DNA of 64,000 bases from Sanguibacter sp. HDW7. GTDB taxonomy: Bacteria; Actinomycetota; Actinomycetes; Actinomycetales; Cellulomonadaceae. A program made the position numbers and the translations under genes. Location: contig NZ_CP049862.1 in NCBI RefSeq assembly GCF_011300875.1, positions 744,001 through 808,000 of the forward strand. Direction: 5' to 3'. Below, piece after piece: positions 21,779 to 31,338 of the stretch (position 1 is its first letter; each line of letters starts with the position of its first letter). The notes below the pieces were generated by a model. It was not told the DNA's origin and did not search any database. It saw only the letters and a program-made list of their open reading frames with translations.

Positions 21779-23208
21779 CGGGACTCCTCCGTGAGGGTGA
21801 TGGACCCGAGGCCCGCCCTCAGGTCGATGCGAAGCGTGGGGGTGGCGCCGTCGCGGACGGCCTCGGACTCGACGACGCGGCGGATGCCCAGGCCGTCGGT
21901 GCTCGTGCCCGTGCCGTCGGCGTGGTGGGACTGGACGTCGCCGGCACCGAGCCTCACGTCGGCCACCCAGGCGGCGCCCTCGGGCAACGTGATCGTCGCG
22001 TCGCCCATGCCGAACGACATGGGCACGACGAGCGTCTCGGTGGTGGTGAGCGGCACGTCCGTGAGGTCGATCGCCCAGCTGCCTGCCCCGAGGGCGAACC
22101 CCTGCGCGGCGGCCGTGCGGTCGGTCGGGGCGCTCGTGCGGTCGCCGAGAGCGAGTCGCTCCGCCGTACGGACGTCGAGCGGGCTGCCCGCGCCGTTCCA
22201 CAGGGCCGCCGGGGTGCCGACGACGAGCGCGAGGACCGCGAGCGTGCCGAGCGCACCGGCTGAGCGGCCGCGGACTCCCGCGACGACCGTCGCGAGGCCG
22301 GCGAGGACGACGAGGACGGCGAGGGAGCTGAGCAGGAGCGGACCGTCGAACGCATCGAAGCGCTCCGCGACCATGAGTCCCGCGACCGTGAGGGCGGTGA
22401 GGCCGACGACGAGGCTCACGGAGACTGCGCCGGCGCCGAGGACGACGGGTCCTTTCGGGGCCTTCCAGCCCGGGGCGGGCTGAGCGGCAGGGGCAGGGGC
22501 AGTGGCGGGGCGAGGGGCCGACCACGCGGGGGGCGGTGCCGACGCACCCGTCGGTGCGCTGCTCGTCCACGACGGCTCCGTCGGCGACTGAGCCGTCGAT
22601 GACGGTGCTGCGGACCAGGCGCTCGACGCCCAGGCCGGCGCGGGGGCAGGCGGCGGAGTGCCCGGCGCCGCGGGCGCGCTCGTCCACGGCTGCTGCGCGG
22701 CCGGGCCGTGCGGCGTGCCCACGGGAGGCCGGGGCGTCCCGCCGCGGTTCCGCGACGTCGCGACCCACACGACGACGCCGATGATCGCGAAGACCCAGAA
22801 CGCGCCGGTGAGACCGTCGCCCCAGCCGCCGAGGAGGCGCCACGGGCCCATCCACGAGAGGCCGGTCGCGAGCATGAGGAACGCACCGACGATCGCGACG
22901 TCGAAGTCGCCGCGGAAGAGCTGCTGCGCGTGGATGCGACCGTCGGCCTCCTCCGGGAGCAGCGCCCAGCCGAGCGCGTAGGCGACGAGACCGATGCCGC
23001 CGAGCAGGAGCGAGGCGACGAAGAGCGCGCGGACGACGACGGGGTCGAGGCCCCAGCGCTTGGCGAGCCCGTGCGCCACGCCGCCGATCCAGCGGTCCTG
23101 GGCCCGGTAGATGCCCCAGCCGCGGATCGAGTCGAAGAAGCGGTCGAGCCCTGACGGGCGGGGCGGCGGGGTGGGGCCCGGTCCCTGGGGGTGCGGTGTC
23201 GTGTCCAT
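21775..23208 (-). CDS. PspC-domain / LiaF-like membrane protein
   Basis: A 477-residue protein. Residues 20-90 are a PspC domain (RWIGGVAHGLAKRWGLDPVVVRALFV). More TM helices come next, then a Pro/Ala-rich linker, further helices and a C-terminal extracellular region (PMSFGMGDATITLPEGAAWV) resembling the beta-stranded LiaF/DUF2154 end. In Firmicutes LiaF restrains the LiaRS cell-envelope-stress system. It is divergently paired with a kinase that itself has a PspC domain, which supports the same role here (inference). Confidence 0.85.
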   Translation of the reverse strand: MDTTPHPQGPGPTPPPRPSGLDRFFDSIRGWGIYRAQDRWIGGVAHGLAKRWGLDPVVVRALFVASLLLGGIGLVAYALGWALLPEEADGRIHAQQLFRGDFDVAIVGAFLMLATGLSWMGPWRLLGGWGDGLTGAFWVFAIIGVVVWVATSRNRGGTPRPPVGTPHGPAAQQPWTSAPAAPGTPPPAPAPAWASSAWSAAPSSTAQSPTEPSWTSSAPTGASAPPPAWSAPRPATAPAPAAQPAPGWKAPKGPVVLGAGAVSVSLVVGLTALTVAGLMVAERFDAFDGPLLLSSLAVLVVLAGLATVVAGVRGRSAGALGTLAVLALVVGTPAALWNGAGSPLDVRTAERLALGDRTSAPTDRTAAAQGFALGAGSWAIDLTDVPLTTTETLVVPMSFGMGDATITLPEGAAWVADVRLGAGDVQSHHADGTGTSTDGLGIRRVVESEAVRDGATPTLRIDLRAGLGSITLTEESR

Positions 23209-23343
23209 GGCTCAAGCCTCGCCTGCCGGACCGACCGCGACCATCGGGTGTCACCCTGAGCGGACCCTGGTTCTGCCTGGCCGCGACCCTGAACCTCGGT
23301 GCGGGGCCTCCCCAGGGTGGCCCCCGTCGGCGAGGATGGGGGC

Positions 23344-24657
23344 GTGCTCCCCTTCCTGCCTGCCACGCCGCCCGAGCGGCTGCCGCTGCTCCGCCCCGAC
23401 GCGGGCCGGCTCGTCGGTGGTGTCGCCGCGGGCCTCGCCGCGCACCTCGGGCTCGAGGTGCGCCACGTGCGGCTCGCTCTCATCGGCCTGTCGTTCGTCG
23501 CGGGCATCGGCGTCACGATCTACCTCTTCTGCTGGCTCGTCGTGCCGTCCGGTGACCCGGTCGCGGCTGCCGGGGAGGCGCTCCCGGCCTCGAGGGCGCG
23601 GCTGAGCCGCGGCCCCGTCGCAAGCCTGCGCCGCCTGCCCGTGCGCGACGTGCTCATCGGGGTGCTGCTCGTCGTGGGCGCCGGCCTGCTCGTCGCGTGG
23701 CGCTCCGGGCGGCACCTCGGCATCGAGTGGGTGCTGCCCGTGCTCGTCATCGCGGTCGGGGCGCTCCTGGCGTGGAGCCAGCTCGACGAGATCGACCGGG
23801 GTCGGCTGCTCGCCCGCTCGGGCGGACGCACGCCCGTCGGGCTCCTGCGCATCGTCGGTGGTGCGCTGCTCGTCGTCGTCGGTGTCGTGCTCCTGCTGGG
23901 GCCGGAGCTCACGGCGGGCGAGCTCGGGACGTCGCTCGTCGCGGCCCTCGTCATGCTCGCGGGGCTCGCGCTCGTCGCCGCGCCCTGGTGGCTGCGCCTC
24001 TCGCGTCAGCTCGGAGCGGAGCGCGTCGCGCGTGCCCGTGAGGCCGAGCGCGCGGACATCGCGGCGCACCTCCACGACTCGGTGCTGCAGACGCTTGCGC
24101 TCATCCGGCGCGGCGCCGACGACCCGGAGAAGGTCGCGCGCCTCGCCCGCGCCCAGGAGCGTGAGCTGCGCGAATGGCTCTACGACGATCGCCCCCAGGA
24201 GGGCACGAGCGTCGCTGCCGAGCTCAAGCGGCTCGTCGGGCAGATCGAGGACGGGCACTTCCGCGGCGGGGAGGACGCGCCCGCACGGACGGTCGACACG
24301 GTCGTCGTCGGCGACTGCGTGCCGACGCCTGCGACGACCGCGCTGCTCCAGGCGACGCGGGAGGCGCTCGTCAACGCGGTGACGCACGGCGCGCCGCCCG
24401 TCTCGCTGTTCCTCGAGGTGCGCGACGACCGCGTCGAGGTGTTCGTGCGCGACCGTGGCGAGGGCTTCGACCTCGACGCCGTGCCGACGGACAGGTTCGG
24501 GGTGCGCGAGTCGATCCTCGGCCGCGTGCGGCGGCGCGGCGGCACCGCGGAGATCGTCGTGCGCGAGGGGGCGGGCACGGAGGTGCGGCTGTCGGTGCCG
24601 CGGGCCGAGCCGGACGGCGCGGTATCGTCGCCTACCCCCGCGTCCGCGGAGCAGTAG
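23344..24657 (+). CDS. PspC-fused sensor histidine kinase
   Basis: A 437-residue kinase. An N-terminal PspC domain (RLVGGVAAGLAAHLGLEVRH) runs into about five TM helices. The HisKA_3 dimerisation domain has the phospho-accepting H244 in IAAHLHDSVLQTLALI, and a HATPase domain follows (EALVNAVTHG, DRGEGFDLD). The GTG at 23344 is preferred over a start 45 nt upstream: GAGGAT lies 6 nt before it, usable as a -10 or weak ribosome site, and the PspC domain is complete. The response regulator gene follows after 124 nt. The pair likely senses envelope stress through the divergent LiaF-like protein. Confidence 0.9.
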   Translation: MLPFLPATPPERLPLLRPDAGRLVGGVAAGLAAHLGLEVRHVRLALIGLSFVAGIGVTIYLFCWLVVPSGDPVAAAGEALPASRARLSRGPVASLRRLPVRDVLIGVLLVVGAGLLVAWRSGRHLGIEWVLPVLVIAVGALLAWSQLDEIDRGRLLARSGGRTPVGLLRIVGGALLVVVGVVLLLGPELTAGELGTSLVAALVMLAGLALVAAPWWLRLSRQLGAERVARAREAERADIAAHLHDSVLQTLALIRRGADDPEKVARLARAQERELREWLYDDRPQEGTSVAAELKRLVGQIEDGHFRGGEDAPARTVDTVVVGDCVPTPATTALLQATREALVNAVTHGAPPVSLFLEVRDDRVEVFVRDRGEGFDLDAVPTDRFGVRESILGRVRRRGGTAEIVVREGAGTEVRLSVPRAEPDGAVSSPTPASAEQ

Positions 24658-24781
24658 GCGCCTGTCCCTGCCGGGCCGGTGCCGGTCCCGACCGGGACCG
24701 GGGTCCGCTCCCCGACGGGAGCAGGTAGGGCACGATGGACCCCGGAGGCGTCCGCGCGGACGCCCGGGAGGACAGCCCCAG

Positions 24782-25453
24782 ATGAACGTGCCCGAGCCCG
24801 ACGGTCCCGTGAGCGTCGTCCTCGTCGACGACCACAACATGTTCCGCGCCGGCGTGCGCGCGAGCCTCGACGCGCGCGTCGACGTCGTGGGCGAGGCGGC
24901 GGACGTCGACGCGGCGGTCGAGATCGTCACGCGGCTGCGGCCGGCCGTCGTCCTCCTCGACGTGCACCTGCCCGGCGGCGCGGGCGGCGGCGGCGCTGAG
25001 GTGCTGCGTCGCTGCGCGGACCTGCGCGACACCACGAAGTTCCTCGCGCTGAGCGTCTCGGACGCCGCGGCGGACGTCGTCGAGGTCATCCGCGCCGGCG
25101 CGCGCGGCTACGTCACCAAGGCGATCGAGGGACCCGAGCTGTGCGACGCGGTCGTGAGCGTCGCCGGGGGCGACGCCGTGTTCTCGCCGCGCCTCGCGGG
25201 CTTCGTGCTCGACGCGTTCGGCACGGCGGCCGCGGACACGGCCGTGCACGACGACGAGCTCGACCGGCTCTCTGCCCGCGAGCAGGAGGTCATGCGTCTC
25301 ATCGCGCGCGGCTATGCCTACAAGGAGGTCGCGGCGGAGCTCTTCATCTCCGTGAAGACCGTCGAGACCCACGTGTCCGCGGTGCTGCGCAAGCTGCAGC
25401 TCTCCTCGCGTCACGAGCTCACGCGCTGGGCGGCGGCCCGGCGCCTGCTGTGA
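24782..25453 (+). CDS. NarL/FixJ-family response regulator
   Basis: A 223-residue regulator and partner of the preceding PspC-kinase. The receiver domain has acidic residues VLVDDHNMFR, phosphoacceptor D60 in VVLLDVHLP, and the conserved K in ARGYVTKAI. The LuxR-type helix-turn-helix is LSAREQEVMRLIARGYAYKE...ISVKTVETHVSAVLRKL. GGAGGA lies 9 nt before the ATG. Targets probably include the divergent PspC/LiaF-like operon. Confidence 0.92.
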   Translation: MNVPEPDGPVSVVLVDDHNMFRAGVRASLDARVDVVGEAADVDAAVEIVTRLRPAVVLLDVHLPGGAGGGGAEVLRRCADLRDTTKFLALSVSDAAADVVEVIRAGARGYVTKAIEGPELCDAVVSVAGGDAVFSPRLAGFVLDAFGTAAADTAVHDDELDRLSAREQEVMRLIARGYAYKEVAAELFISVKTVETHVSAVLRKLQLSSRHELTRWAAARRLL

Positions 25454-25531
25454 GCGACCTCACCAGCATCTTCCTGACGCCGCGTCGTTTCAGGGTCGCG
25501 CCCTGACACCGGCCTTCCCTACGATGACGCC

Positions 25532-25888
25532 ATGGACCTCGTCTACAAGATCTTCCTCATCCTCCACCTGCTCAGCTGGGCCATGATCCTCGGCGGCGTC
25601 GTCGTCTCCCTCAAGGAACCGCGCCTCGCCAAGGGCACCATGCACGCGGCGCTCACGGCGTTCGTCACGGGCATCGTCCTCGTGGGCCTGGCCGAGATGG
25701 GCGACGGCAAGGTCAACCACATGAAGATCGGCATCAAGACGCTCGTCACCATCGCCGTCGTCGTCATGACGATCCTCGGCGAGAAGAAGCCCGAGCGTGT
25801 GACGAAGGGCTACCTCCTCGGCCTCCTCGCGCTCATCGTCGTCAACGTCTCGCTCGCGATCGGCTGGGGCGAGAAGCACGGCGCCTGA
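25532..25888 (+). CDS. Small four-helix membrane protein
   Basis: A 118-residue hydrophobic protein with four helices (MDLVYKIFLILHLLSWAM, ALTAFVTGIVLVGLAEM, IKTLVTIAVVVMTILGE, YLLGLLALIVVNVSLAIGW) linked by lysine-rich turns. The first helix with HLLSWAMILGG hints at a haem- or metal-binding histidine, but no family is assigned. TACGAT (25520-25525) ends 6 nt before the ATG, so it has its own leaderless promoter. A terminator follows. Confidence 0.75.
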   Translation: MDLVYKIFLILHLLSWAMILGGVVVSLKEPRLAKGTMHAALTAFVTGIVLVGLAEMGDGKVNHMKIGIKTLVTIAVVVMTILGEKKPERVTKGYLLGLLALIVVNVSLAIGWGEKHGA

Positions 25889-25912
25889 CGCACCCGCGGC
25901 ACCCGCACCACC

Positions 25913-25954
25913 CGACGGCCCCGGCCGCGCCCCTCGGCGCGCCCGGGGCCGTCG
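25913..25954 (+). terminator. Terminator
   Basis: Arms CGACGGCCCCGG (25913-25924) and CCGGGGCCGTCG (25943-25954) enclose an 18-nt CG-rich loop that can pair further (GCGC/GCGC). It lies 24 nt after the preceding stop. Confidence 0.75.
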
Positions 25955-25993
25955 CCGTCCCTGCCTCCGAGGGAGAGGTCGTAGCCTCGTCCT

Positions 25994-26476
25994 ATGGAAC
26001 TCTGGGGTGAGCTGCTCGTCGGCCTCGTCATCGTGCTGGGCCTGTTCGGCGTGCTCGTGCAGGTGCTGCCCGGCGGGTTCGTCGTGCTCGGCGCGATCCT
26101 CGTCTGGGCGATCTTCACGGGCGGGATCGCGTGGGCGGTGCTCGCGGTCGCGGCGTTCGCGACGGTGGCTGCGGCCGTCGGGAAGTATCTCGTCGCGGGG
26201 CGGTACATGCTGCGCAACGACGTGCGGTCCTCGACGCTGTGGTGGGGCGTCGTCGGCGGCATCATCGGGTTCTTCGTCATCCCTGTCGTCGGCATGCTCG
26301 TCGGGTTCCCGCTCGGTGTGTACGTCGCCGAGGCGACGAAGCGCGACTGGGACACGGGGGCGGCGTGGCGGGCGACGCTCGTCGCGCTCAAGGCGACGGG
26401 CCTGTCGATCCTCGTCGAGCTCTCGGGGGCGGTAGTCGCGACGGTCGCGTGGATCGTCGGACTCTTCCTCACGTGA
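25994..26476 (+). CDS. DUF456 membrane protein
   Basis: A 160-residue protein made almost entirely of membrane helices: four to five segments, including ELLVGLVIVLGLFGVLVQVL and WWGVVGGIIGFFVIPVVGM. The glycine-rich hairpin PVVGMLVGFPLGVYVAEAT is typical of DUF456. Function unknown. TAGCCT (25982-25987) ends 6 nt before the ATG, consistent with a leaderless mRNA. pcrA follows 50 nt later with its own -10. Confidence 0.85.
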   Translation: MELWGELLVGLVIVLGLFGVLVQVLPGGFVVLGAILVWAIFTGGIAWAVLAVAAFATVAAAVGKYLVAGRYMLRNDVRSSTLWWGVVGGIIGFFVIPVVGMLVGFPLGVYVAEATKRDWDTGAAWRATLVALKATGLSILVELSGAVVATVAWIVGLFLT

Positions 26477-26526
26477 GACGGCGGGCGGGGTCGGATGTCG
26501 GTGGCGCGGCATAGGCTGGTCCCGCT

Positions 26527-29037
26527 ATGAGCTCACTCTTCGACTCCCTGTCCCTGCCCGGCTTCGACGACTCCGCGCGCCTGCCGTCCGTCGCGCCGCG
26601 CACGTGGACGGAGCCGGAGGCCGACGACGGGCTCGCGGGCCCCGACCCGGCGGACCTGCTCGTCGGGCTCAACCCGGAGCAGCGTGCTGCGGTCGAGCAC
26701 GGCGGCTCGCCGCTGCTCATCGTCGCGGGTGCAGGCTCGGGCAAGACGCGCGTCCTCACGCACCGCATCGCGTACCTCCTCGCGACGGGTCGCGCCTACC
26801 CGTCGCAGATCCTCGCGATCACGTTCACGAACAAGGCGGCGGCGGAGATGCGCGAGCGCGTCGAGGCGCTCGTCGGGCCGGACGCCCGCCGCATGTGGGT
26901 CTCGACGTTCCACTCGGCGTGCGTGCGCATCCTGCGCCGCGAGCACGAGCACGCGGGGTTGCGCTCGAGCTTCTCGATCTACGACGCAGCAGACTCCCAG
27001 CGGCTCATGACGCTCGTGTGCCGCGAGCTCGACCTCGACCCCAAGAAGTTCCCGCCGCGGCAGCTGCTCAACAAGGTCTCCGACCTCAAGAACGAGCTCG
27101 TCGACCCCGAGGACTTCGCGGCGCGCTCGGGCCGCGAGGACGACTCGACGCCCGGCGGCGCCTTCGACTCGGTGCTCTCGCAGGCGTACACGCGCTACCA
27201 GGCGCGCCTGCAGGCCGCGAACGCCCTCGACTTCGACGACATCATCATGACGACCGTCCACCTGCTCCAGGCGTTCCCCGCGGTCGCCGAGCACTACCGG
27301 CGGCGGTTCCGGCACATCCTCGTCGACGAGTATCAGGACACCAACCACGCGCAGTACGTGCTGGTCAAGGAGCTCACGGGCACGGGCCCCGACGCCGAGC
27401 ACCCGCACGCGCTGCCCGCGGGCGAGCTCACCGTCGTCGGCGACTCGGACCAGTCGATCTACGCCTTCCGCGGCGCGACGATCCGCAACATCCTCGAGTT
27501 CGAGAAGGACTACCCGCAGGCACGCACGATCCTCCTCGAGCAGAACTACCGCTCGACGCAGACGATCCTCTCCGCCGCCAACGCCGTCATCGCGCGCAAC
27601 GCCGACCGTCGGCCCAAGAAGCTCTGGACGGACGCGGGCGACGGCGCGCAGATCGTCGGCTGGACCGCGGACAACGAGCACGACGAGGCCCGTTTCGTCG
27701 CCGAGGAGATCGATCGCCTCAACGACGCGGACGGGGTCCGCCCGGGCGACGTCGCGATCTTCTACCGGACGAACGCGCAGTCGCGTGCGCTCGAGGAGGT
27801 GCTCATCCGCGTCGGCCTGCCCTACAAGGTCGTCGGCGGCACGCGCTTCTACGAGCGCCGCGAGATCAAGGACGCCGTCGCGTACCTGCGCGCGATCGCG
27901 AACCCGGACGACGACGTCAACCTGCGCCGCATCCTCAACGTGCCCAAGCGCGGCCTCGGCGATCGCGCCGAGGCCGTCGTCGCGGACCTCGCGGCGCGCG
28001 AGCGCATCTCCTTCGGCGCCGCGCTCGCCCGGGCCGACGAGATCCCGGGCCTCACGAGCCGCACGACGAAGCCGCTCGCCGCGTTCTCCGAGCTCATGTC
28101 CGAGATGCGCGCGCTCGCGGACTCAGGCGCCAAGCCGGCCGACGTCCTCGCCGCCGTGCTCGACCGCACGGGCTACCTCGCCGAGCTGCGGGGGAGCGAG
28201 GACCCGCAGGACGCCACCCGCGTCGAGAACCTCGCCGAGCTCCACGCCGTCGCGACGGAGTTCAGCCAGCTCGACCCCGAGGGCGACCTCGCGGACTTCC
28301 TCGAGCGCGTCTCGCTCGTCGCGGACTCCGACCAGATCCCGTCGGCCGACGACGCCTCGGGCGACCGCGACGGCGCACCCGTCGTCGAGCAGGGAATGGT
28401 CACGCTCATGACGCTCCACACGGCTAAGGGCCTCGAGTTCCCCGTCGTGTTCCTCACGGGCATGGAGGACGGCACGTTCCCGCACCTGCGGTCGCTGCAC
28501 GACGACGCCGAGCTCGCCGAGGAGCGACGCATCGCGTACGTCGGCATCACGCGGGCGCGCGAGCGGCTCTACCTCACGCGTTCCGCGGTGCGTTCCGCGT
28601 GGGGTCAGGCGCAGGAGTTCCCGCCGAGCCGCTTCCTCGACGAGATCCCCGAACCGCTGCTCGACTGGCGTCGCAAGGAGTCGTCGATGTCGGCGCTGCG
28701 CGGCGGCTCGCTCTACGGCGGGGCCTCACGCCGCGACGCCGACGGTTACCGGGGTGGCTGGGGCGACGGCGGCGGCCCGGGCGGCTCGGGCGCGCGCTCG
28801 AGCGTCGTGACGTCGCGCCGGGCGGACCCGCCCTCGCCGTCCTTCGGCTCGGGCACCAAGAACGACGGTCCCGCGCCGGACCTCGCCGTCGGTGACCGGG
28901 TCACGCACGACACGTACGGCATGGGCAAGGTCGTCACGGTCGAGGGCACGGGCAAGAACGCGGTGGCCAAGATCGACTTCGGTGCCGACGGCATCAAGCG
29001 CCTGCTGCTGCGCTACGCCCCCGTCGAGAAGCTCTAG
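26527..29037 (+). CDS. pcrA: ATP-dependent DNA helicase PcrA/UvrD
   Basis: Superfamily 1A 3'-5' helicase for nucleotide-excision repair and replication-fork processing, 836 residues. Motif I AGAGSGKT (residues 67-74), TFTNKAAAEMRERV, motif II VDEYQDTN, motif III GDSDQSIYAFRGA, motif IV EQNYRST, motif V TLHTAKGLEFPVVF and motif VI VGITRARERLY are all present. A Gly/Arg/Ser-rich linker leads to the C-terminal Tudor-like tail (VGDRVTHDTYGMGKVV...LLRYAPVEKL) that contacts RNA polymerase in relatives. TAGGCT (26512-26517) lies 9 nt before the ATG. Confidence 0.96.
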   Translation: MSSLFDSLSLPGFDDSARLPSVAPRTWTEPEADDGLAGPDPADLLVGLNPEQRAAVEHGGSPLLIVAGAGSGKTRVLTHRIAYLLATGRAYPSQILAITFTNKAAAEMRERVEALVGPDARRMWVSTFHSACVRILRREHEHAGLRSSFSIYDAADSQRLMTLVCRELDLDPKKFPPRQLLNKVSDLKNELVDPEDFAARSGREDDSTPGGAFDSVLSQAYTRYQARLQAANALDFDDIIMTTVHLLQAFPAVAEHYRRRFRHILVDEYQDTNHAQYVLVKELTGTGPDAEHPHALPAGELTVVGDSDQSIYAFRGATIRNILEFEKDYPQARTILLEQNYRSTQTILSAANAVIARNADRRPKKLWTDAGDGAQIVGWTADNEHDEARFVAEEIDRLNDADGVRPGDVAIFYRTNAQSRALEEVLIRVGLPYKVVGGTRFYERREIKDAVAYLRAIANPDDDVNLRRILNVPKRGLGDRAEAVVADLAARERISFGAALARADEIPGLTSRTTKPLAAFSELMSEMRALADSGAKPADVLAAVLDRTGYLAELRGSEDPQDATRVENLAELHAVATEFSQLDPEGDLADFLERVSLVADSDQIPSADDASGDRDGAPVVEQGMVTLMTLHTAKGLEFPVVFLTGMEDGTFPHLRSLHDDAELAEERRIAYVGITRARERLYLTRSAVRSAWGQAQEFPPSRFLDEIPEPLLDWRRKESSMSALRGGSLYGGASRRDADGYRGGWGDGGGPGGSGARSSVVTSRRADPPSPSFGSGTKNDGPAPDLAVGDRVTHDTYGMGKVVTVEGTGKNAVAKIDFGADGIKRLLLRYAPVEKL

Positions 29038-29051
29038 CGCGCCCCTCCCCG

Positions 29052-29106
29052 AGCGACTCGTAGGTCTGGAGCACCATGCGATGGGGCTGGGAACCTACGA
29101 GTCGCT
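29052..29106. repeat. Family A hairpin, copy 1
   Basis: Arms AGCGACTCGTAGGT (29052-29065) and ACCTACGAGTCGCT (29093-29106), a perfect 14-bp stem around a 27-nt middle containing GCACCATGCGATGG. It fills the 84-nt gap between the convergent pcrA and oxidoreductase genes, so it can act as a terminator. The same arms recur at 41726-41850, 42512-42646 and 49457-49507. Confidence 0.8.
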
Positions 29107-29121
29107 GGGGGTGCTGGACCG

Positions 29122-31056
29122 TCAGAGGGCGAGCGCCGCGAGGTAGCCCGCGTGGATCGCGTCGCCCGCCTTGCCCGGGGCCACCGCGTCGCCGATCGTG
29201 CGGACGTCGAGCCCGCGCGCGGCGAGCGCGTCGCCGAGCGTCGTGTCGGGCCGCATGCCGAACGCGAGCACGGCCGAGTCCGCGGGGACGACCGTCCGCT
29301 CGCCGCCGTCGGCCGGCTCGACGACCACGCCGGACCCGGTGATCTCGACGACGCGCGTGCCCGTGAGGGTCGTGACGCCCGCGGTCGCGAGTCCCGTGAG
29401 CAGCGAGACCTTGTTGTGGACGACCATGTCCTGCGCGATCGCACCGGTGAGCTCGACGATCGTCACCTCGTGCCCGTCGTGGGCGAGCTCGAGCGCGAGG
29501 TCCGCGCCCGAGAGCCCGCCGCCGCACACGACGACGCGCCTGCCGACCGGCTCGCCGCGGTGGACGTCGACGACGTCGACAGCGATCTCGGAGTCCGCCC
29601 CAGGGATCGGCGGGACCCATGAGCGGGCGCCCGATGCGACGATGACGGCGTCCGCACCCGCGAGCGCGTCGTCGTCGGGCGTGACCTCGTGCCCGAGTTG
29701 GACGGGCACGCCGAGGCGTGCAAGCTCCGCGTCCCAGTACGTGACGGTGCGTGCGAGCTCGGCCTTGAAATCGACGGCTGCGGCGGGCGCGAGGACGCCG
29801 CCCAGAGCGTCGGCACGGTCGTAGACCGCGACGTCGTGGCCGCGCTCGGCCGCGACGCGCGCGGCCTCGAGCCCGCCCGGGCCGGCACCGACGACGGCGA
29901 CGCGCCGCACGATCGGCGCGGGCAGGAGGACACGGCTCGCCTCGTGGCCGGCCTCGGGGTTGACGGAGCACTCGACCGGCTTGCCGGCGACGACGTTGCC
30001 GATGCACATCTCGTTGCAGCGGATGCACGGGCGCACGGAGCTGCGGCAGCCGTCGGCGAGCTTGCGCGGCAGGTCGGGGTCGGCGATGAGAGGGCGGCCG
30101 AAGCCGACGAAGTCGACGACGCCCGCGGCGAGGGCCTGCTCGGCGACCTCGGGGGTGAGGTTGCCGCTCGCGGCGACGGGGATGCGCAGGGCAGGCTTCA
30201 CGGCCTCGGCGTCGGGCAGGTAGACGCCGTCGCCGAGGTAGTACGGCGGGAACGCCCAGTCGATGGCCTCGTACGAGCCCGCGTCGACGAGGAGGACGTC
30301 GAGCCCCGCGTCCTGGAGGACGAGGGCGAGCTCGCGGCCCTCCGCCGCCTCGCGGCCGCCCGGGAACATGTGGCGCACGGAGAGGCGCATGGACAGCGGG
30401 AAGTCGTCGCCGGCCTCCTCGCGCACCGCGCGGATCATCTCGGTCGCGAACGTCGCGCGGCCTGCGGTGTCGCCGCCGAAGCGGTCGGTGCGGCGGTTCC
30501 AGCACGCGGCGAGGAACTGGTCGGTGAGGTAGCCCGTGTGCCCGTGGATGTCGATCGCGTCGAAGCCGGCCGCCAGCGCGCGTCGGACCGCGGCGCGGAA
30601 CTTCGTGAGGATGTCCTCGACCTGCTCGGTCGAGAGCTCGCGGCAGCGCACGTCGGGCTGCGCGAGGGTCGGGTTGTCCGACGCCGACCAGGCGGGCCCG
30701 CCGTCGGGCGCGACGGGGATGACGCGGCCGAAGCCCGGCGTGAGGTTCGCGCCGATGAGCCCGCCCGCCGCGTGCACGGCCTCGACGGCAGCGCGCAGCG
30801 GCCCGACGTGCGCGTCCGTCGTGAGCTTGATGACCGAGCCCGTGTCGATGTCGTAGTCGTCCTGCACCTGGATCGACTCGGTGAACATGAGGCCCACGCC
30901 GCCGCGCGCCCGGGCGACGAGGTAGGCGACGCCGGAGTCCGAGATCGTGCCGTCCGGGAGCGCCGTGTGCGTGCCCATGGGCGGCATGAACGTGCGGTTG
31001 GGGAGCTCGAGGCTGCCCCATCGTGCGGGGGAGAGGAGGGTCGGGAAGGTCGTCAC
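29122..31056 (-). CDS. Old-Yellow-Enzyme/2,4-dienoyl-CoA reductase-type oxidoreductase
   Basis: A 644-residue iron-sulfur flavoenzyme. The N-terminal FMN TIM barrel (PARWGSLELPNRTFMPPMGT, GFDAIDIHGHTGYL, FVGFGRPLIADPDL) is followed by a 4Fe-4S motif PCIRCNEMCIGN with a later cysteine (VECSVN). The C-terminus has FAD- and NAD(P)H-binding folds (VVGAGPGGLEAARVA, VVCGGGLSGADLALEL). Relatives reduce enoyl-CoAs, enoates or trimethylamine-type substrates, and the substrate here is not deducible. It is transcribed towards pcrA, with a family A hairpin between the two stops. The 282-nt divergent gap to the acyltransferase gene holds no further gene. Confidence 0.9.
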   Translation of the reverse strand: MTTFPTLLSPARWGSLELPNRTFMPPMGTHTALPDGTISDSGVAYLVARARGGVGLMFTESIQVQDDYDIDTGSVIKLTTDAHVGPLRAAVEAVHAAGGLIGANLTPGFGRVIPVAPDGGPAWSASDNPTLAQPDVRCRELSTEQVEDILTKFRAAVRRALAAGFDAIDIHGHTGYLTDQFLAACWNRRTDRFGGDTAGRATFATEMIRAVREEAGDDFPLSMRLSVRHMFPGGREAAEGRELALVLQDAGLDVLLVDAGSYEAIDWAFPPYYLGDGVYLPDAEAVKPALRIPVAASGNLTPEVAEQALAAGVVDFVGFGRPLIADPDLPRKLADGCRSSVRPCIRCNEMCIGNVVAGKPVECSVNPEAGHEASRVLLPAPIVRRVAVVGAGPGGLEAARVAAERGHDVAVYDRADALGGVLAPAAAVDFKAELARTVTYWDAELARLGVPVQLGHEVTPDDDALAGADAVIVASGARSWVPPIPGADSEIAVDVVDVHRGEPVGRRVVVCGGGLSGADLALELAHDGHEVTIVELTGAIAQDMVVHNKVSLLTGLATAGVTTLTGTRVVEITGSGVVVEPADGGERTVVPADSAVLAFGMRPDTTLGDALAARGLDVRTIGDAVAPGKAGDAIHAGYLAALAL

Positions 31057-31338
31057 GGTTCGCTCCAGTGTGCGTGCGGTGCGCGGGTCAGCACCGACCC
31101 GGCTCCAGCTGAGTCTTTCGGCGTCGACGTCGTGCAGGCGGGGCCAAGGTCCTCATCCGGGCGGGCCGATGGTCCTTGAGTTCCGCCGCCGCGTCCGATC
31201 ATCGCCAGGCCTGAGTCACCGGGGTGAAGGCCGCGTGTGCGCCAGGTGAGCACCCGCGTGCCGCACCGTGTGTCGTCGCCCGGAGCGGGGGAGGATCGGA
31301 GCAGGGAGCGCCAGGCGGCGCCCCGGGAGGGAGGCACC

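Noticed and set aside
31140-31176. Two further DosR-like boxes (GGGGCCAAGGTCCT, GGGCCGATGGTCCT) upstream of the acyltransferase gene
   Set aside because: Each differs from GGGAC-N4-GTCCC at two positions; paired spacing is suggestive but not enough to list as sites.
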